The notes below the pieces were generated by a model, which saw only the letters and a program-made list of their open reading frames with translations, had not been told where the DNA came from and searched no databases. DNA of 64,000 nt, taken from NCBI GenBank assembly GCA_029378245.1, contig JARKIF010000108.1, positions 49,199 to 113,198 of the forward strand, given 5' to 3'. Within the stretch, counting starts at the first letter, position 1, and the number at the start of each line of letters is the position of its first letter. Origin of the DNA: Roridomyces roridus (lineage: Eukaryota > Basidiomycota > Agaricomycetes > Agaricales > Mycenaceae). Positions 45,018-55,597 of this stretch are shown one piece after another. A program made the position numbers and the translations under genes.

Positions 45018-46205
45018 ATGTCGTTCAACGCACGACCCTCACCACTCGTTCCGCCAGAAATTTCCGCCATCATATGCGAGCAGGTTAGCAACAGAGGCAC
45101 TCTAGCCGTCCTTTGTAGGACTTCGAGTCTGTTCCGAGCTCAGGCCCAGCATCTCCTGTACCGCTCGGTGAATCTCCGGGAGTGCAGCATGCGCGGAATC
45201 AAATCATGGGCTCTGTCCGTTACCCGGAACGTCCATCTTGCAGAGCGCGTCCATTTCCTGACGCTGCGACTGCCGGTATCACTCGATCCTTCTGACGCCG
45301 CTAAAATCGCCCACGCTCTCTCCGAGTGCGTCAATCTCAAAGTATTAAAGGTTGCCAGCGCGGACGGCATCTTTAACCGCCTTCCTGACTGCAAGCACAC
45401 ATGGATAATCGAAACTTGTTCATTCCGTCTGCACAAGTTCCAGAATTCATACTTTGAAACCAAGGAACTGTGGATGGAATTGTTCTGGAAGGTCCAGGAG
45501 GACATCCAAGTCCTTTCATTCCCCAAAGGCACCTCCCCGCTTCCAGTGAAATTCCTTCCCAACCTTGTCGCCGTTCACACCTCCAATCTTGCTGGTCTTC
45601 CTCCCGACAGACCCTTGCAGAGGATTCACACGAGTGTAGGGAACGATCTTTCCTCTCTTGCGCGCTACGCCCAATCTTTGACGACGCTGAATTTAACGCG
45701 ACACTGGTCCCTTTCGGACAGGGACATCACCCTCTCCAGCACCATACAAACCATCGCGAACTTGCTGCCCCAGTTGTGCCATCTGTGGCTCGTTGAGACG
45801 CGGAAGGACGACATTGTGAGTTTCTTTCTCAAGTTCTGATTCATCTCTCGGTGCTCAACCGTCGTAAAGTCCGGGCTACCCCCAGTATCCGAACCTGCGC
45901 CAACGAAAGCAATCCAAAATCTCAGCCACCTCGAAACATTCGTCTTCCACACCCGCAACGTCGGTCGCCTCGTCGACTCTAACGGGACTCAGACCACCGC
46001 CTACCTCATGGACGTACCCGCAGATATCGAGTCTTTGGGGTTAGTCATCATGACCGTCTGCCCTACTCTCCGCAGGACCGACCTTGGCGGCGAGGTAGCG
46101 TTGGATGAGCAGCTGAATTGCATCTTGACACGCGGTGCCACGGGGGAGATCCAAGCGGAGCATGGGACGGAGTTTGATTCTGATGCCGTCTCCATGTTTT
46201 GGTGA
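45018..46205 (+). CDS. F-box protein with LRR-like tail, paralogue 5
   Basis: Exons 45018-45815 and 45870-46205 with a 54-nt gtgagt..aag intron give 377 residues. It begins MSFNARPSPLVPPEISAIIC and has the F-box-like domain, then TWIIETCSFRLHKFQNSYF and LVAVHTSNLAGLPPDRPLQR, matching the cluster at 8.4-13.4 kb and especially the gene at 50565-51716. Both of these share the ending EHGTEFDS.A.S.FW. It lies 202 bp beyond the right end of the TIR element, so the element occupies its probable upstream region. The role is presumably SCF substrate recognition. Confidence 0.85.
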
Positions 46206-46406
46206 GAAGGAATGTCCCATGCACAGCGCAGATCACACTTCGATTCTCGAGGCTCCTTGATAATTCCAGGTTTCTAGTGTACCTTGTACATCGATTCCCT
46301 AGATTGTAGATACAAATTCACGAAAGAGATGGTCGTCCCATCACCAGCGAGAGCAGTCTAGCTCCAAGAGAAGATGGTATAAAAGACCGGCTAGCAGCGC
46401 GTCGAA

Positions 46407-47505
46407 CTAGGCCTGAACGTTTTGGCTGGACAAATATCAGCTTGATACCAAACAGACGAGAAGGGTACTGACGCGAATTCGCCGAGAACGTTTCCTGCCG
46501 GGTAATATTCACACACGTAATAGAGAGTTCTCTATGAGGAGGTTAGATCGCTCTTTGTTCGGATGAAGAGAATCCCAAACGTACCCCGAACTTGGAAAAG
46601 TCGAAGAGGTTGTCGCACTCGGCGACGGCGCAGCCTTGTCAAGTTCGTGAGTTATGTACCCAAAATCAAATGCCACACGACGTACCAAGGTTAGTCGTGC
46701 CTTTCCAAACGACCTGAGTCCAGTGAGAGGGCTGCGGGTTCGAAGGGTCGTACTGCGCTGTAGTGGGAAGAATCCTCAATATTCGGCAAAAGCAAAGAAG
46801 GAGGACAACGTACGCGCTTCGTTAAGCCAAAGCTGGACAGCTGCGGAGATAGTAAAGTTCCCAGTGCCCGTGGACAAGTTCTCTGTGTACAGCTGCGTCA
46901 GTCTCGGTTTCAAGGCAAAATCGAAGAAGAGGTCGCACCGCCGTAAGGTCCCAGGGAACCACCAGAGTGCGTGCCGGTGCATTGGTTGGCCCAGTTCTGG
47001 GCAGCGTCCGCGAGGGTGTTGTTCCAGACGAGAGCAACGGCACCGTGGTTCGCGCGTTCGTTGTTGTGCAAGTCCAAGTAGGATTGAATGTCCGAGGAGG
47101 CGGTGTTTGAGACGGGGGTGGAGGCAGGAGTCTGCGCGGCCTTGGTGGAAGAAGTGACAACGGCTTTGACCGGTTCCGCGGCCGTCGTAGTCGGCGCTGA
47201 GGCTTTGGAAGTGACCATCTTGGCGGGTTGTTGGGTAGAAGAAGTAGGCACGGCGACCTCTGCGGGAGTCGACAAGGTCGAAGTCACTTCAGCGACGCTG
47301 CTCACAGCAGTTTGAGAGCTGTTGAATTGTCAGATGACTTAAGAGTCAAGGTGGGCGCGACGCACCTCGACTGGTGTCCAAGAGACTTGTGTCCCGCCAC
47401 GTTTGCATGATTCTTTCCGCTGGCTTTACCCTTGCAGGTAGCGGCAGCGGAGCAAGAAGTGATGATAAAGAACGAAAAGGTGGCAAGTTGGAGGAGACGA
47501 GCCAT
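46407..47505 (-). CDS. Secreted CAP/PR-1-like protein
   Basis: Seven exons (47366-47505, 46939-47318, 46814-46882, 46686-46757, 46585-46634, 46473-46531, 46407-46425) give 262 residues. A signal peptide (MARLLQLATFSFFIITSCSA) is followed by a Ser/Thr/Ala/Pro-rich linker likely to be O-glycosylated. The CAP domain comes next: LDLHNNERANHGAVALVWNN, WANQCTGTHSGG, GPYGENLSTGTGNFT, HWTQVVWKGTTNLGCAVAEC, YYVCEYYPAGNVLGEFAQ. The His and Glu residues of the CAP cavity are present. Fungal members bind and export sterols or fatty acids; here that is inferred from family. The last exon of 19 nt (QNVQA) is supported by the usual family ending. Confidence 0.87.
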
Positions 47506-48090
47506 TGTAAGAAAGAGCGTGAGGGAGAGAAGAGGGTGTGTGGGGAAGAACGGAAGAAGATTTGGGAACGTAATGGCACAGGGCGCTATTTGAGTTGTTC
47601 GTCGTCCGTCGTCGTTACGTCGCCATATGTTCTTCCTAACTTGAAGTTGTCCTGGAATTTGAAATAGACGACACTGGTTTCGCGTTTTCACGGTTGATCC
47701 ACAGCTGCGGAGAGTCCAAATTGAAGTACCACAAGTGTAGTGTCATACGGTTGTCGGGGAGGAATTCGGTCTAACCATTGGGACTCATGCACGAATAGTG
47801 CAGTAATACGACCGGACTTGGCATGGATGGAGAAAGAGGAGCTGAAACGCGAACGTTGATGTGCGGGCCGCAAGTTGCAACCATCGTTTGGTCCAGAACT
47901 GCGCAGCACAAGGGAGCGGGAAGACATGGAGGATCCCGATTATCCAGAGGGCTTCAATGTGCAGTGGATGTTATTGGAAATCATGGAAGGAGACAAGACG
48001 TTGACACAAACAGATCAAAGCACCAGAACGCCCGGCGCCTAAAAAGGAAATTTATAGAATACACAATCCATTGAAATACAGCTCCATCCA
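47506..48090. other. Intergenic region
   Basis: Upstream of the CAP gene and downstream of the kinesin gene. The stretch next to the CAP start is G/A-rich on the plus strand. No gene is supported. Confidence 0.4.
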
Positions 48091-50433
48091 TCAAGTCTCT
48101 TCCTCCCTGGCTTTCTTCTCCGCCTCCTGTTTCGCAGCAGCGTCCCTATGCGCTCTAAACTTCTGCATCATATCCTCAATCGTCTTGGGATACACATCCA
48201 GCGACCACTCCTTGCCCTCTGAATCACACTTTTTCTTGGCGGCCATGATAATCTTGCCCCAGTCGGTAGCTATGGATAATGAACAAGTCAACACCGGCAT
48301 CCGACTGAAAACCGCCACTAACCGTAGAAAATCTGCGCCTCGAGGAACTCTTCCTTGTCGTACATCGTCTCCGGATCCCCGGCTCTGGGAGAAACGCCTA
48401 CACAAAGCTCAGCAACCATCAAAGGAATGTAAAAGGGCCACGCACCATACGTCTCCTCCACAGCGATCGTCTTCCGACTCCTCATAATCTCATTCCGCTT
48501 CCTCGTCTTGGCAGTCAAGATGAGATAAAACAAATCCCCGATAATATCCATCGCAACACTCTTAACCTCATCCTTCCTCAACGTCTCCCCCGTCCTCGCC
48601 TCCAAACACCTCTCAACAAACTGCGGCGTGTAAAGCATACCTAAATTCTTGGCCGTAGACCCGGGAGGGCAGATCTTGAGCACGTCCACGCCCAAATCCA
48701 ACTCGCCCGGGGCGGGCTCTACGAGCGGTTTCAGCGTCTTCCCAGCTAGCTTGGCCTGCTTTTCTTTGACTTTCCACTCCGCGAGCCGGGATTTCATCGC
48801 GTTTTTGGTGAATTGCTTGGTGAGCCACTCGATGGTCTTGTCGTGGTCCCACGTGCGCGGGTCCTTGGCGTCATATGGCTGCGGGCCACGCGGTTTCGAA
48901 GGGACGGTCTTGAAGGGCGCGGCGTATGAGAGGGTGTTCGTCCTTGGGGAGGGTCAGTGATCGTTGAGGGAAAATACACCATGACGAACGAGTGCACGGT
49001 ATCTTGGATGTGTGGCGAAACATGCGCAATGATCATAGCCTTGGAAGGCTGCCTCGACTCAATGTCAAAAATCGGCTACAAAATCATCAGTGTCGCCCAA
49101 AACGACCGCATCGTCACTCACCTTGAGCAGCATAGTAAGTTTATTCGACCGCCACGGGATATGCACAAACCCATCCTCTGCCGCCATCTTGGCTTTCGCG
49201 CGCACACATTCCTTCAGATTCATCAAACTCTTGTTATTCTCCTTGGCTTCATCCATGCGCTGTTTGTCGTGTTCCTTTGAATCCTCATACCGCTCGCTGC
49301 CCGCTAAACTGGATGCGCCGATGAGCTTTAGATTCATGAAAAGGGAGTTGACACTTACTCGACCAGAATAAGCTGCCCTTCGTCTGCGTAGGGAAGGAGC
49401 GTGTTCTTGATAGTGATGGTGAGGAGTGCGTGGCTGCGACTGCTGGTAGCGTTTCGCAATGTAGCAGAGGTACGGCGATGGGACAATGCTTTGTTGATCA
49501 ATTCCTCCAGCTCTTCGGACGAACGGACGGTGGAGGAGATGAGGTTCGGGCGTACATTCCCAATCTTGGATATCTTGAGCAATCTGAGTGACGATACGAC
49601 CTTGGAACGCACCTTATCCTCGCGTACCGCAATCTCCGTACGCACGGGATTGCCCTGCTCGTCCACCTGCTCTGTGGTTTCCAAGAGGTCTGATGCGCTC
49701 TTGCCCAGCAACTCGAGGAACGTGACGCCGAATTCAAAGATATCCCCCGTCTCAGCCGCAGGATGGTCGCCCCCTTGAGATGCAATAAACTTCTTGCCCA
49801 TAATGCGGGCTCGCTCAAAGAGATCGCGCGCAACTCGGTGTTCGACGCTCTCCATAGTATAGGTCTTGCCGCTGCCTGTCTGTCCGTAGGCGAGGATGCA
49901 GCCGACTCCACCGGATAGAGCCAGAGAGAGCATCTAGGCACTGTTAGATAGAACCGACAGGATAGAGAAGGCCTACATCATTGGCGATAACGGTTCGCTG
50001 GTAGACCTCTTCGTTCTCTGTGTCAGGAGCGAACGCGAGATCGGCCTCGTATGTCTTGTGCGTAAGGGTGGGGCCCGACCACTGGAAGCCATGATGACAC
50101 GTCTGGCAGCTGCAAGAAACGCACCTTCATCCCGGGGACATGGGCGACAAAGACACCAGGCTCAGCGCTGGTCACGGTAGTCCCAGCACAGAATTCGACA
50201 GGCCCGGTCTCTGGCGCGTCATCTTCAGCGTGGAACTTGTCGGCAGCTTCGTTGGGCAGAGGAGGACGCGTTCGGAACGCGACGATCACGTCCTTGGACG
50301 CGTTTGGAGCGTACTGGAATTGCTCAAGCGGTACGGAGAAGCCCTTTGTCGTCGGTCGCTTTGCGTTCCATTCGTCGAGGATCGTGCGAAGTTGGGGGAG
50401 ATGGGTCGTGGTCAAGGTTGCTGAAGAAGCCAT
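48091..50433 (-). CDS. Kinesin motor protein, kinesin-13-like
   Basis: About eight exons run from MASSATLTTTHLPQLRTILD at 50433 (first exon 50125-50433) to a stop at 48091. The motor domain holds the P-loop AYGQTGSGKTYTM (about 155-165), switch I NATSSRSHALLTI and switch II DLAGSERYEDS, restored across an intron near 49325-49372. NNKSLMNLKECVRA and IPWRSNKLTMLLKPIFD follow. A short non-motor N-terminus precedes the motor and a charged helical tail with no long coiled coil follows. The KECVRA and RSNKLT..LK forms are typical of the kinesin-13 group, which depolymerises microtubules, but the KVD loop is not clearly seen. Introns also lie near 50077-50124, 49934-49976, 49077-49123, 48953-48992, 48398-48446 and 48271-48325. 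Confidence 0.82.
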
Positions 50434-50564
50434 TTGAGAGATAGGAAACGCCCACAAGGTTGAAATTGAATACGTACTATAAAGGGAAACGGCCCCGGGT
50501 GGCTTATCGAGTCAGTATGAGTAGCGCGTGTTGAGCGACAAGATTCGGAACAGTCGGTTCTCTG
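50434..50564. promoter_or_regulatory. Short divergent promoter, kinesin / F-box
   Basis: Only 131 bp separate the start codons of the kinesin gene (minus) and the F-box gene (plus). It includes actataaag near 50477, a possible TATA-like element. Confidence 0.5.
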
Positions 50565-51716
50565 ATGGCTCTGCTTCCACCCGAACTCTGCGCCATTATC
50601 TGCGATCAAGTGCAAGACTCAGACACCCTAGCCAACCTCTGCAGGACCTCTCGCCTCTTTCAAGATCGCGCCCAGCGTATTTTGTACCATGCAATCGATC
50701 TCAGGAAACGTCCTCGACGTTCCGTCAAGTCGTGGGCCTTGTCCGTCACCCGAAACGCCCACCTCGCCACGCGAGTCCATTCTCTCGTTCTTGCACTCCC
50801 AGAGACCCTCGATCCCTCGGATGCCACCAAAATCACAGGCGCCCTCCATACATGCGTCAATCTCAAAGAGTTGGAGCTGTGCCACGCAGACTTGCACCCA
50901 CGCACCTTGCCCATGCACGTTTGGATGATTCAAGACTGTCCATTCCGTCTTGACATATTCCGAAACTCATACTTCAGTGCGGGGCCCTGGTGGATGGAGA
51001 AGTTTTGGGAGGCGCAGACGGAAATCCGCGCCCTTTCAGTCTTGGCAGGCACTTCGATACCCAATGGTACCAGCACCATGCCCCACCTCGTTGCCGTCCA
51101 CACACCCCAGTTTTATGACCTTCCACGCGACAAACCGTTGCAACGGATCCATGCTAATTTGGATAGAAACCTCAGTGACTTGGCGCCGTACGCACAGTCC
51201 TTGACGATCCTGAATCTCCAGAGAGTCTGGATGGACGAGGATCTCCCCCTTTCCAGCGCACTAGACACCATTGCGTCCACCTTGCCGTTGTTATGCCATT
51301 TGTGGCTTGTGGAAAAAACGACAACGGTGCGTGTGGATTCTTCCCCGAATCTCGTTTACTTACATGCGCAGGAGCGCTACCTACCCGCCTCAGACCGTGT
51401 GCCTACGCCAGCCCTCCGCCGACTCACCAAGCTCCAAACATTCGTGTTTCACGTCCGGAACGTCGACTTTTTCGTGGACGACGTTACCGACACCGAATAC
51501 TTCTTGGAAGTGCAAGAAGACATGAGAGAGCTGGGATACGACATTATGGCTACCCAACCCACGTTGCGCCGCGTTAATCTGGGCGCGGAGCCGTTGGATG
51601 CTGCACCATCCAGTCAGACGTGCGTCTTGACGAGATCGCCAGAGGGCACGATTCTCGTAGAACATGGGACCGAATTCGACTCGGAGGCAGCCTCTTTGTT
51701 CTGGTCGCCACTATAA
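50565..51716 (+). CDS. F-box protein with LRR-like tail, paralogue 6
   Basis: Exons 50565-51326 and 51372-51716 give 368 residues, starting MALLPPELCAIICDQV. The 45-nt intron (gtgcgt..cag) is stop-free and divisible by three, so a retained form would be 383 residues. Its position matches the intron of every paralogue. The protein has the F-box-like domain, MIQDCPFRLDIFRNSYF, LVAVHTPQFYDLPRDKPLQR and the ending EHGTEFDSEAASLFW, nearest to the gene at 45018-46205. Substrate receptor of an SCF ligase is the likely role. Confidence 0.85.
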   Translation: MALLPPELCAIICDQVQDSDTLANLCRTSRLFQDRAQRILYHAIDLRKRPRRSVKSWALSVTRNAHLATRVHSLVLALPETLDPSDATKITGALHTCVNLKELELCHADLHPRTLPMHVWMIQDCPFRLDIFRNSYFSAGPWWMEKFWEAQTEIRALSVLAGTSIPNGTSTMPHLVAVHTPQFYDLPRDKPLQRIHANLDRNLSDLAPYAQSLTILNLQRVWMDEDLPLSSALDTIASTLPLLCHLWLVEKTTTVRVDSSPNLVYLHAQERYLPASDRVPTPALRRLTKLQTFVFHVRNVDFFVDDVTDTEYFLEVQEDMRELGYDIMATQPTLRRVNLGAEPLDAAPSSQTCVLTRSPEGTILVEHGTEFDSEAASLFWSPL

Positions 51717-51752
51717 GACTGTACGTTGCCAGAAGAATCTCAGAAAGTTATT

Positions 51753-53003
51753 TTATTCATTGGATTGCAGCAACCGACTGAGTAGACTTATATCCTCCGG
51801 GCGCGTCCTACAGCAGCCTCCAGCGGCGATTCCGGCCCAGGTTCCTCCTCTCTGAATCCCCAGGACAATTTTCGCAAACCGCTCCCCCCATATGCCACCC
51901 TTTTCGTTAACGACCCACGTCTGCGAGACGGGATCATATGTATCGCCTCCGTTGGGGTAGAGTACCAGCCAGGGGCGCGTCTGTGGAGCAAGCCCCTGCA
52001 AGGCGGTCTCCATGTTGGCTACGAGAGCCGGAATACTCTCCATCTCCGTGCAATTGATGCCAATGGCCGAGGGCGCGGGCAGGGCATCATCACCCATCGC
52101 AGCAGCGACCACATCCCGCACACCCACTCGACCGCCGTCCTCCGGGAACCTCCCGCCCGGGAAGACGAAACTGATCCACCACGGCTTCATCTTCCTCGCC
52201 GTTCGGCCTTCTAAAGAAGCCATCGCCATCCGAATAGCCCTAATCTCCCTCACCAACGGCACCGTCTCGAACGCAATACAATCAATCGTATCCCACACCT
52301 CTTCGTCGTCCGCAAATACACAGAGACGCTCCAAGTGATACCGCGCGAGCGCCTCGGTGGCTTCAGCTTCCTCCTTCCTTCCTTCCTCGTCCGCAGGGAA
52401 CGCGTTGCAGTTGTCGTTTTCTGGGGTGTACGCGCGTGGACCGTAGGGAGGCGGGTAGAACCCGTCGAATTCTTGCGCCGGGCTGAGGCCTGCGCCAAAG
52501 GGGCCGAGGGAGAGCGCGATCTTGATTGATTTTGGGTTCGTATTGCCCTCCCGCTCTGCGAGGAACCGTTTCCTTGCCTCGATAGCGAGCTGTACACACT
52601 TGACCATGATCTTGTACGCATCCGGGGTAGAATACCCGGCCTTTTGGAACGTAGACAGGGAGCATTGATATCTAGTCGGGTGCCAATTAGTTAGCTAGCG
52701 ATTACTATTCGATTGCCCAAGCCTACTCACGTCGAAGTACTAATCACCTGCGCCCTTGCTCTCAACCACCCTAAATGCGCGTCGACAACGACTTCTGGGT
52801 GCTCGATAGCTGCTTTCGCGGACCATAGAGGCGTATGGGAGATGTCGAGCCCGAAAGTCTGTTCTAGCGTTGTTCCCTGTCAAGCGAGAGGCGTCGGACC
52901 CGGAGCTAGGGTAGGGGTTCTTATATCGACGCACTAGTCCGCCGTCTAGGATTGCGAGGTCGGTGGCTTCTGATTCTGAATGGAAGAGGGGAAGAGGCGG
53001 CAT
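51753..53003 (-). CDS. Homocysteine S-methyltransferase
   Basis: Exons 52935-53003, 52731-52876 and 51753-52671 give 377 residues, starting MPPLPLFHSESEATDLAILD. The TIM-barrel family reads LDGGLGTTLEQTFGLDISHTP, then VISTSTYQCSLSTFQKAGY, DCIAFETVPLVREIRAI and AIGINCTEMESIPALV. The zinc ligands are the Cys of GINCTE and the paired Cys of AAGGCCRTRPEDI. Enzymes of this family make methionine from homocysteine using S-methylmethionine or AdoMet. It is complete and about the usual length. It faces the kinase-like gene at 53080 with only 76 bp between start codons. Confidence 0.9.
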
Positions 53004-53079
53004 TGATGCCTGATCAATCATTGATGCGCTCTTTTGTCCAACTTCCACTTGTCACTCGTGTTCAAGTTCTCGCTGGCTC
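53004..53079. promoter_or_regulatory. 76-bp divergent promoter, homocysteine methyltransferase / kinase-like copy A
   Basis: The two starts are 76 bp apart. The sequence from catcattgatgcgc to the kinase start is repeated, with small changes, before kinase-like copy C (61660-61730). Part of this shared promoter therefore travelled with the gene when it was duplicated. Confidence 0.65.
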
Positions 53080-54169
53080 ATGACGACACTCAACATCTTA
53101 TGCCATATACCTGGCGCTCCGAGACCTCCGGGAATGCCCAAAGACACTCCCACAACTCTGTCTGTCGTTGGCGACTGCGACTTTCCCAACGAAGAATGGA
53201 CTGTGGATACACTTGACGCGATTGAACGCCCTTGGATAAGTTCCGACGTGTATCGAGCGCAGATTACCCGACCCAAGGGCCCTGATCGACCTGAGGATAC
53301 CGTCGTGCAAGTCGTGCTCAAGATGGACGTTGTAGGTGGCCGGCGCCCAGTCTTACTCAAGGAGGCCAGTGTTTACAAGGGAGAAGACGGCCGGGCACTC
53401 CAAGGCGATATGCTCCCCGTATTCTACGGCGGCTTCGAAGCGACAATCGAATTCAATACTGTGACCTGCCTGGTCCTGGAGTACTGTGGGGAACCCATGG
53501 AGAAACCCTTCCGCGACACGGACATCGCTTTTCTGTAAGTATACACTATCCATTCGACTTCCTTGCAGCCTCCTTCTCATTCGTGTCACTGCTAGCCATG
53601 AAATTCTTCTTGCTCTACGTGCAATGCACCGACAGGGCATAACCCACGGCGACCTCCATCCACGCAATATCCTGAACTACAACGGCCAGCCTGTTTTCGT
53701 GGACCTGGAGTTGGCCACACTGGGTCATAAATGCGGAACTCGGATCAAGCTCGTCCCGCGTACCTTGGTGCCTTCAGTACGGGAATACGGATGTGCGGAG
53801 ATGCATGATTTGATTTACCGTATGGGATGCTGGGAACCACGTACATCTCAGGCTTTCCCTCATCTTGATATCCACGTTCTCATTCTTACTTGTGTTAGCG
53901 GTCGTCATGTTCTGCAGCAGACCAGTCGGGAAGGATGGCGTCCGATCCGTTTCAACTATATACCCAAGGGCGATCATATCGTGAACAGACCAGAGCTCGA
54001 GGCAACGGCCGCACAAATATTCGAGCAAATCGTCGAGGAACGCCGTATAACGTACGGGTCCGACGAGAGATTTGGCAAGTTTCATCTACTTTCGTCTACT
54101 CTTGTCGTCGCTGATCGAGTTGCAGAGAACGGGCAGCGCCTTGATATCATGGAGGAACTAGCAGATTGA
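53080..54169 (+). CDS. Kinase-like protein, copy A (frame damaged)
   Basis: By comparison with copies B and C the exons are 53080-53534, 53596-53840, 53899-54074 and 54126-54169. The protein kinase/aminoglycoside phosphotransferase type is shown by VVLKMDVVGGRR (ATP-site Lys), LLKEAS (Glu), ITHGDLHPRNIL (catalytic HGD and Asn) and VFVDLELA (DLE in place of DFG). Exon 3 is 176 nt against 186 in B and C because of a 10-bp deletion after cgatccgtt, so normal splicing leads to an early stop. If the 58-nt intron 53841-53898 is retained, the frame is open to the normal end. The last intron starts gcaagt (GC donor). It is either a young pseudogene or a copy with a changed splicing pattern. The substrate is unknown. 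Confidence 0.75.
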
Positions 54170-55597
54170 TTTTTTTTTTTTTTTCGGTATGCACGCTTGG
54201 GGAGTGTGCGACGCGCGTGCCATCAGCCCTGTAGCGCTAATATACATTGTATGACACGGATTGATGTGGGAGACACGGTGAGTTTTACTCCCGGCGATGT
54301 CGAGGGCTGCGGGCTCGGACTGGAGGATCTTCGCGAGGAGTTCAGCGGTCATGGAGCGCCCCGAGGGGAGCAGCTGGGACGGTGCGTGATGTCATGGCTG
54401 GCTTGCCTCTTTTTTTTTGCTGACTGTCTTGTCGTCCAAGCACGACCTTCTTCCCCCGACATGTTCGTTCCGGGGCTCTGCACCGTCCTCGGCGCGGAGG
54501 ACAATTTCCTCCTCGCCCTTTGCACACCCGGTAAGACTCCACTCGGCCGCGAAATCAACAGACTCTGACCTTCTGTTTCTCAGATGGATCGTCCGGTGAC
54601 AACGCGGAGGGTCCCGAAGGGAGCCGAAACCGGTCGGAGAACCCGGGGAGACAGTGTCGCGTGCATAGTTTGAGGTCAGTCTTCAAGTCTGTCCGTCGTC
54701 CGTATACTGATGAGGTTTGGAACATTCATACTCGCCCGACCTGGAACAAATCAGGGAATGGCACAGAGCTAGGGTGCTGGGAGGGTGCGGAGACTTTTTA
54801 GGGCACGATAAATAGAATAAAGTACCTATTTTATGTTGGTTAAAAACTAGAGAATGAGTTCAACGACGTATTTCATGCAAGTATTTACGAGCGCACGAGA
54901 GAGTTCGGCTCGCGAGGCCCGCAATCCTCGTGCTGCATCATTGCAAGTCGCGCCCGCGGTGCGCTGAATTTAAACCTGGCGTGGTGTCGTGGTGTGGGCT
55001 CCGGCGGCGAGTGCAGCTTCGACAGGAACACGCGGCAGGAAATTGGAATAACTAACCTCACGAAGTGCGTGAAGCAGACAGACGAGGGGGTGAAATTAAA
55101 AGAACTCATCGGAGACGGTCGCGAGGCAGCGGGACGGGAGAGGGATGACTCGATGGCCTGCGGGACAGTCGGCCACGGACGCGATGGAATGACGAACTTA
55201 CCCCGCGAGCCAACGAACTTGCAGATTTCCGCGGCCGAAATTGAGTTCTGACGAGCTTGCAGTGCAAGCTCGTCGCACCTCACGAACTTGCACTTCTGAC
55301 GAAGTGACGAAGTTGGTGGTGACTCCCTTGTAAATAACCCTGTTCGTCTGAGATAGTTGTCCCGGCTTGGAATCGCTGGAGCCAGCGATTTGCAAAGGGT
55401 CGTTCTATGGGACTCGAACATATTTAGACTCCGCCATCTCTGTGGAGTGGGGCACAGAAACACGTCGTCAACTTGCTCAAAATTTGAAAACCTTGTTATA
55501 GCAGAGCACAATGAGACTACGAGAAGTAACTAATCAAAAACGTCGGATTGTTTTCGTGCGAGAAGCCTGTTCAAGTAACCTTGTGGCAGAGTCCTTG
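54170..55597. other. Intergenic region downstream of kinase-like copy A
   Basis: A run of 14 T and the block cggtatgcacgcttgggg near 54185 are repeated after copy C (62833), which shows how far the duplication extends. Frames at 54197-54568 and 54885-55511 have no recognisable content. Confidence 0.45.
55250..55274. repeat. 25-nt palindrome
   Basis: The arms gacgagcttgca and tgcaagctcgtc are separated by a single g. Related acgaacttgca pieces lie nearby at about 55214 and 55282. It may be a hairpin or a dyad binding site; no gene is attached to it. Confidence 0.6.

Noticed and set aside
55380..55440. A tRNA gene suggested by ttcgagtccc on the minus strand
   Set aside because: No matching D-arm, anticodon arm or acceptor stem can be drawn around it.
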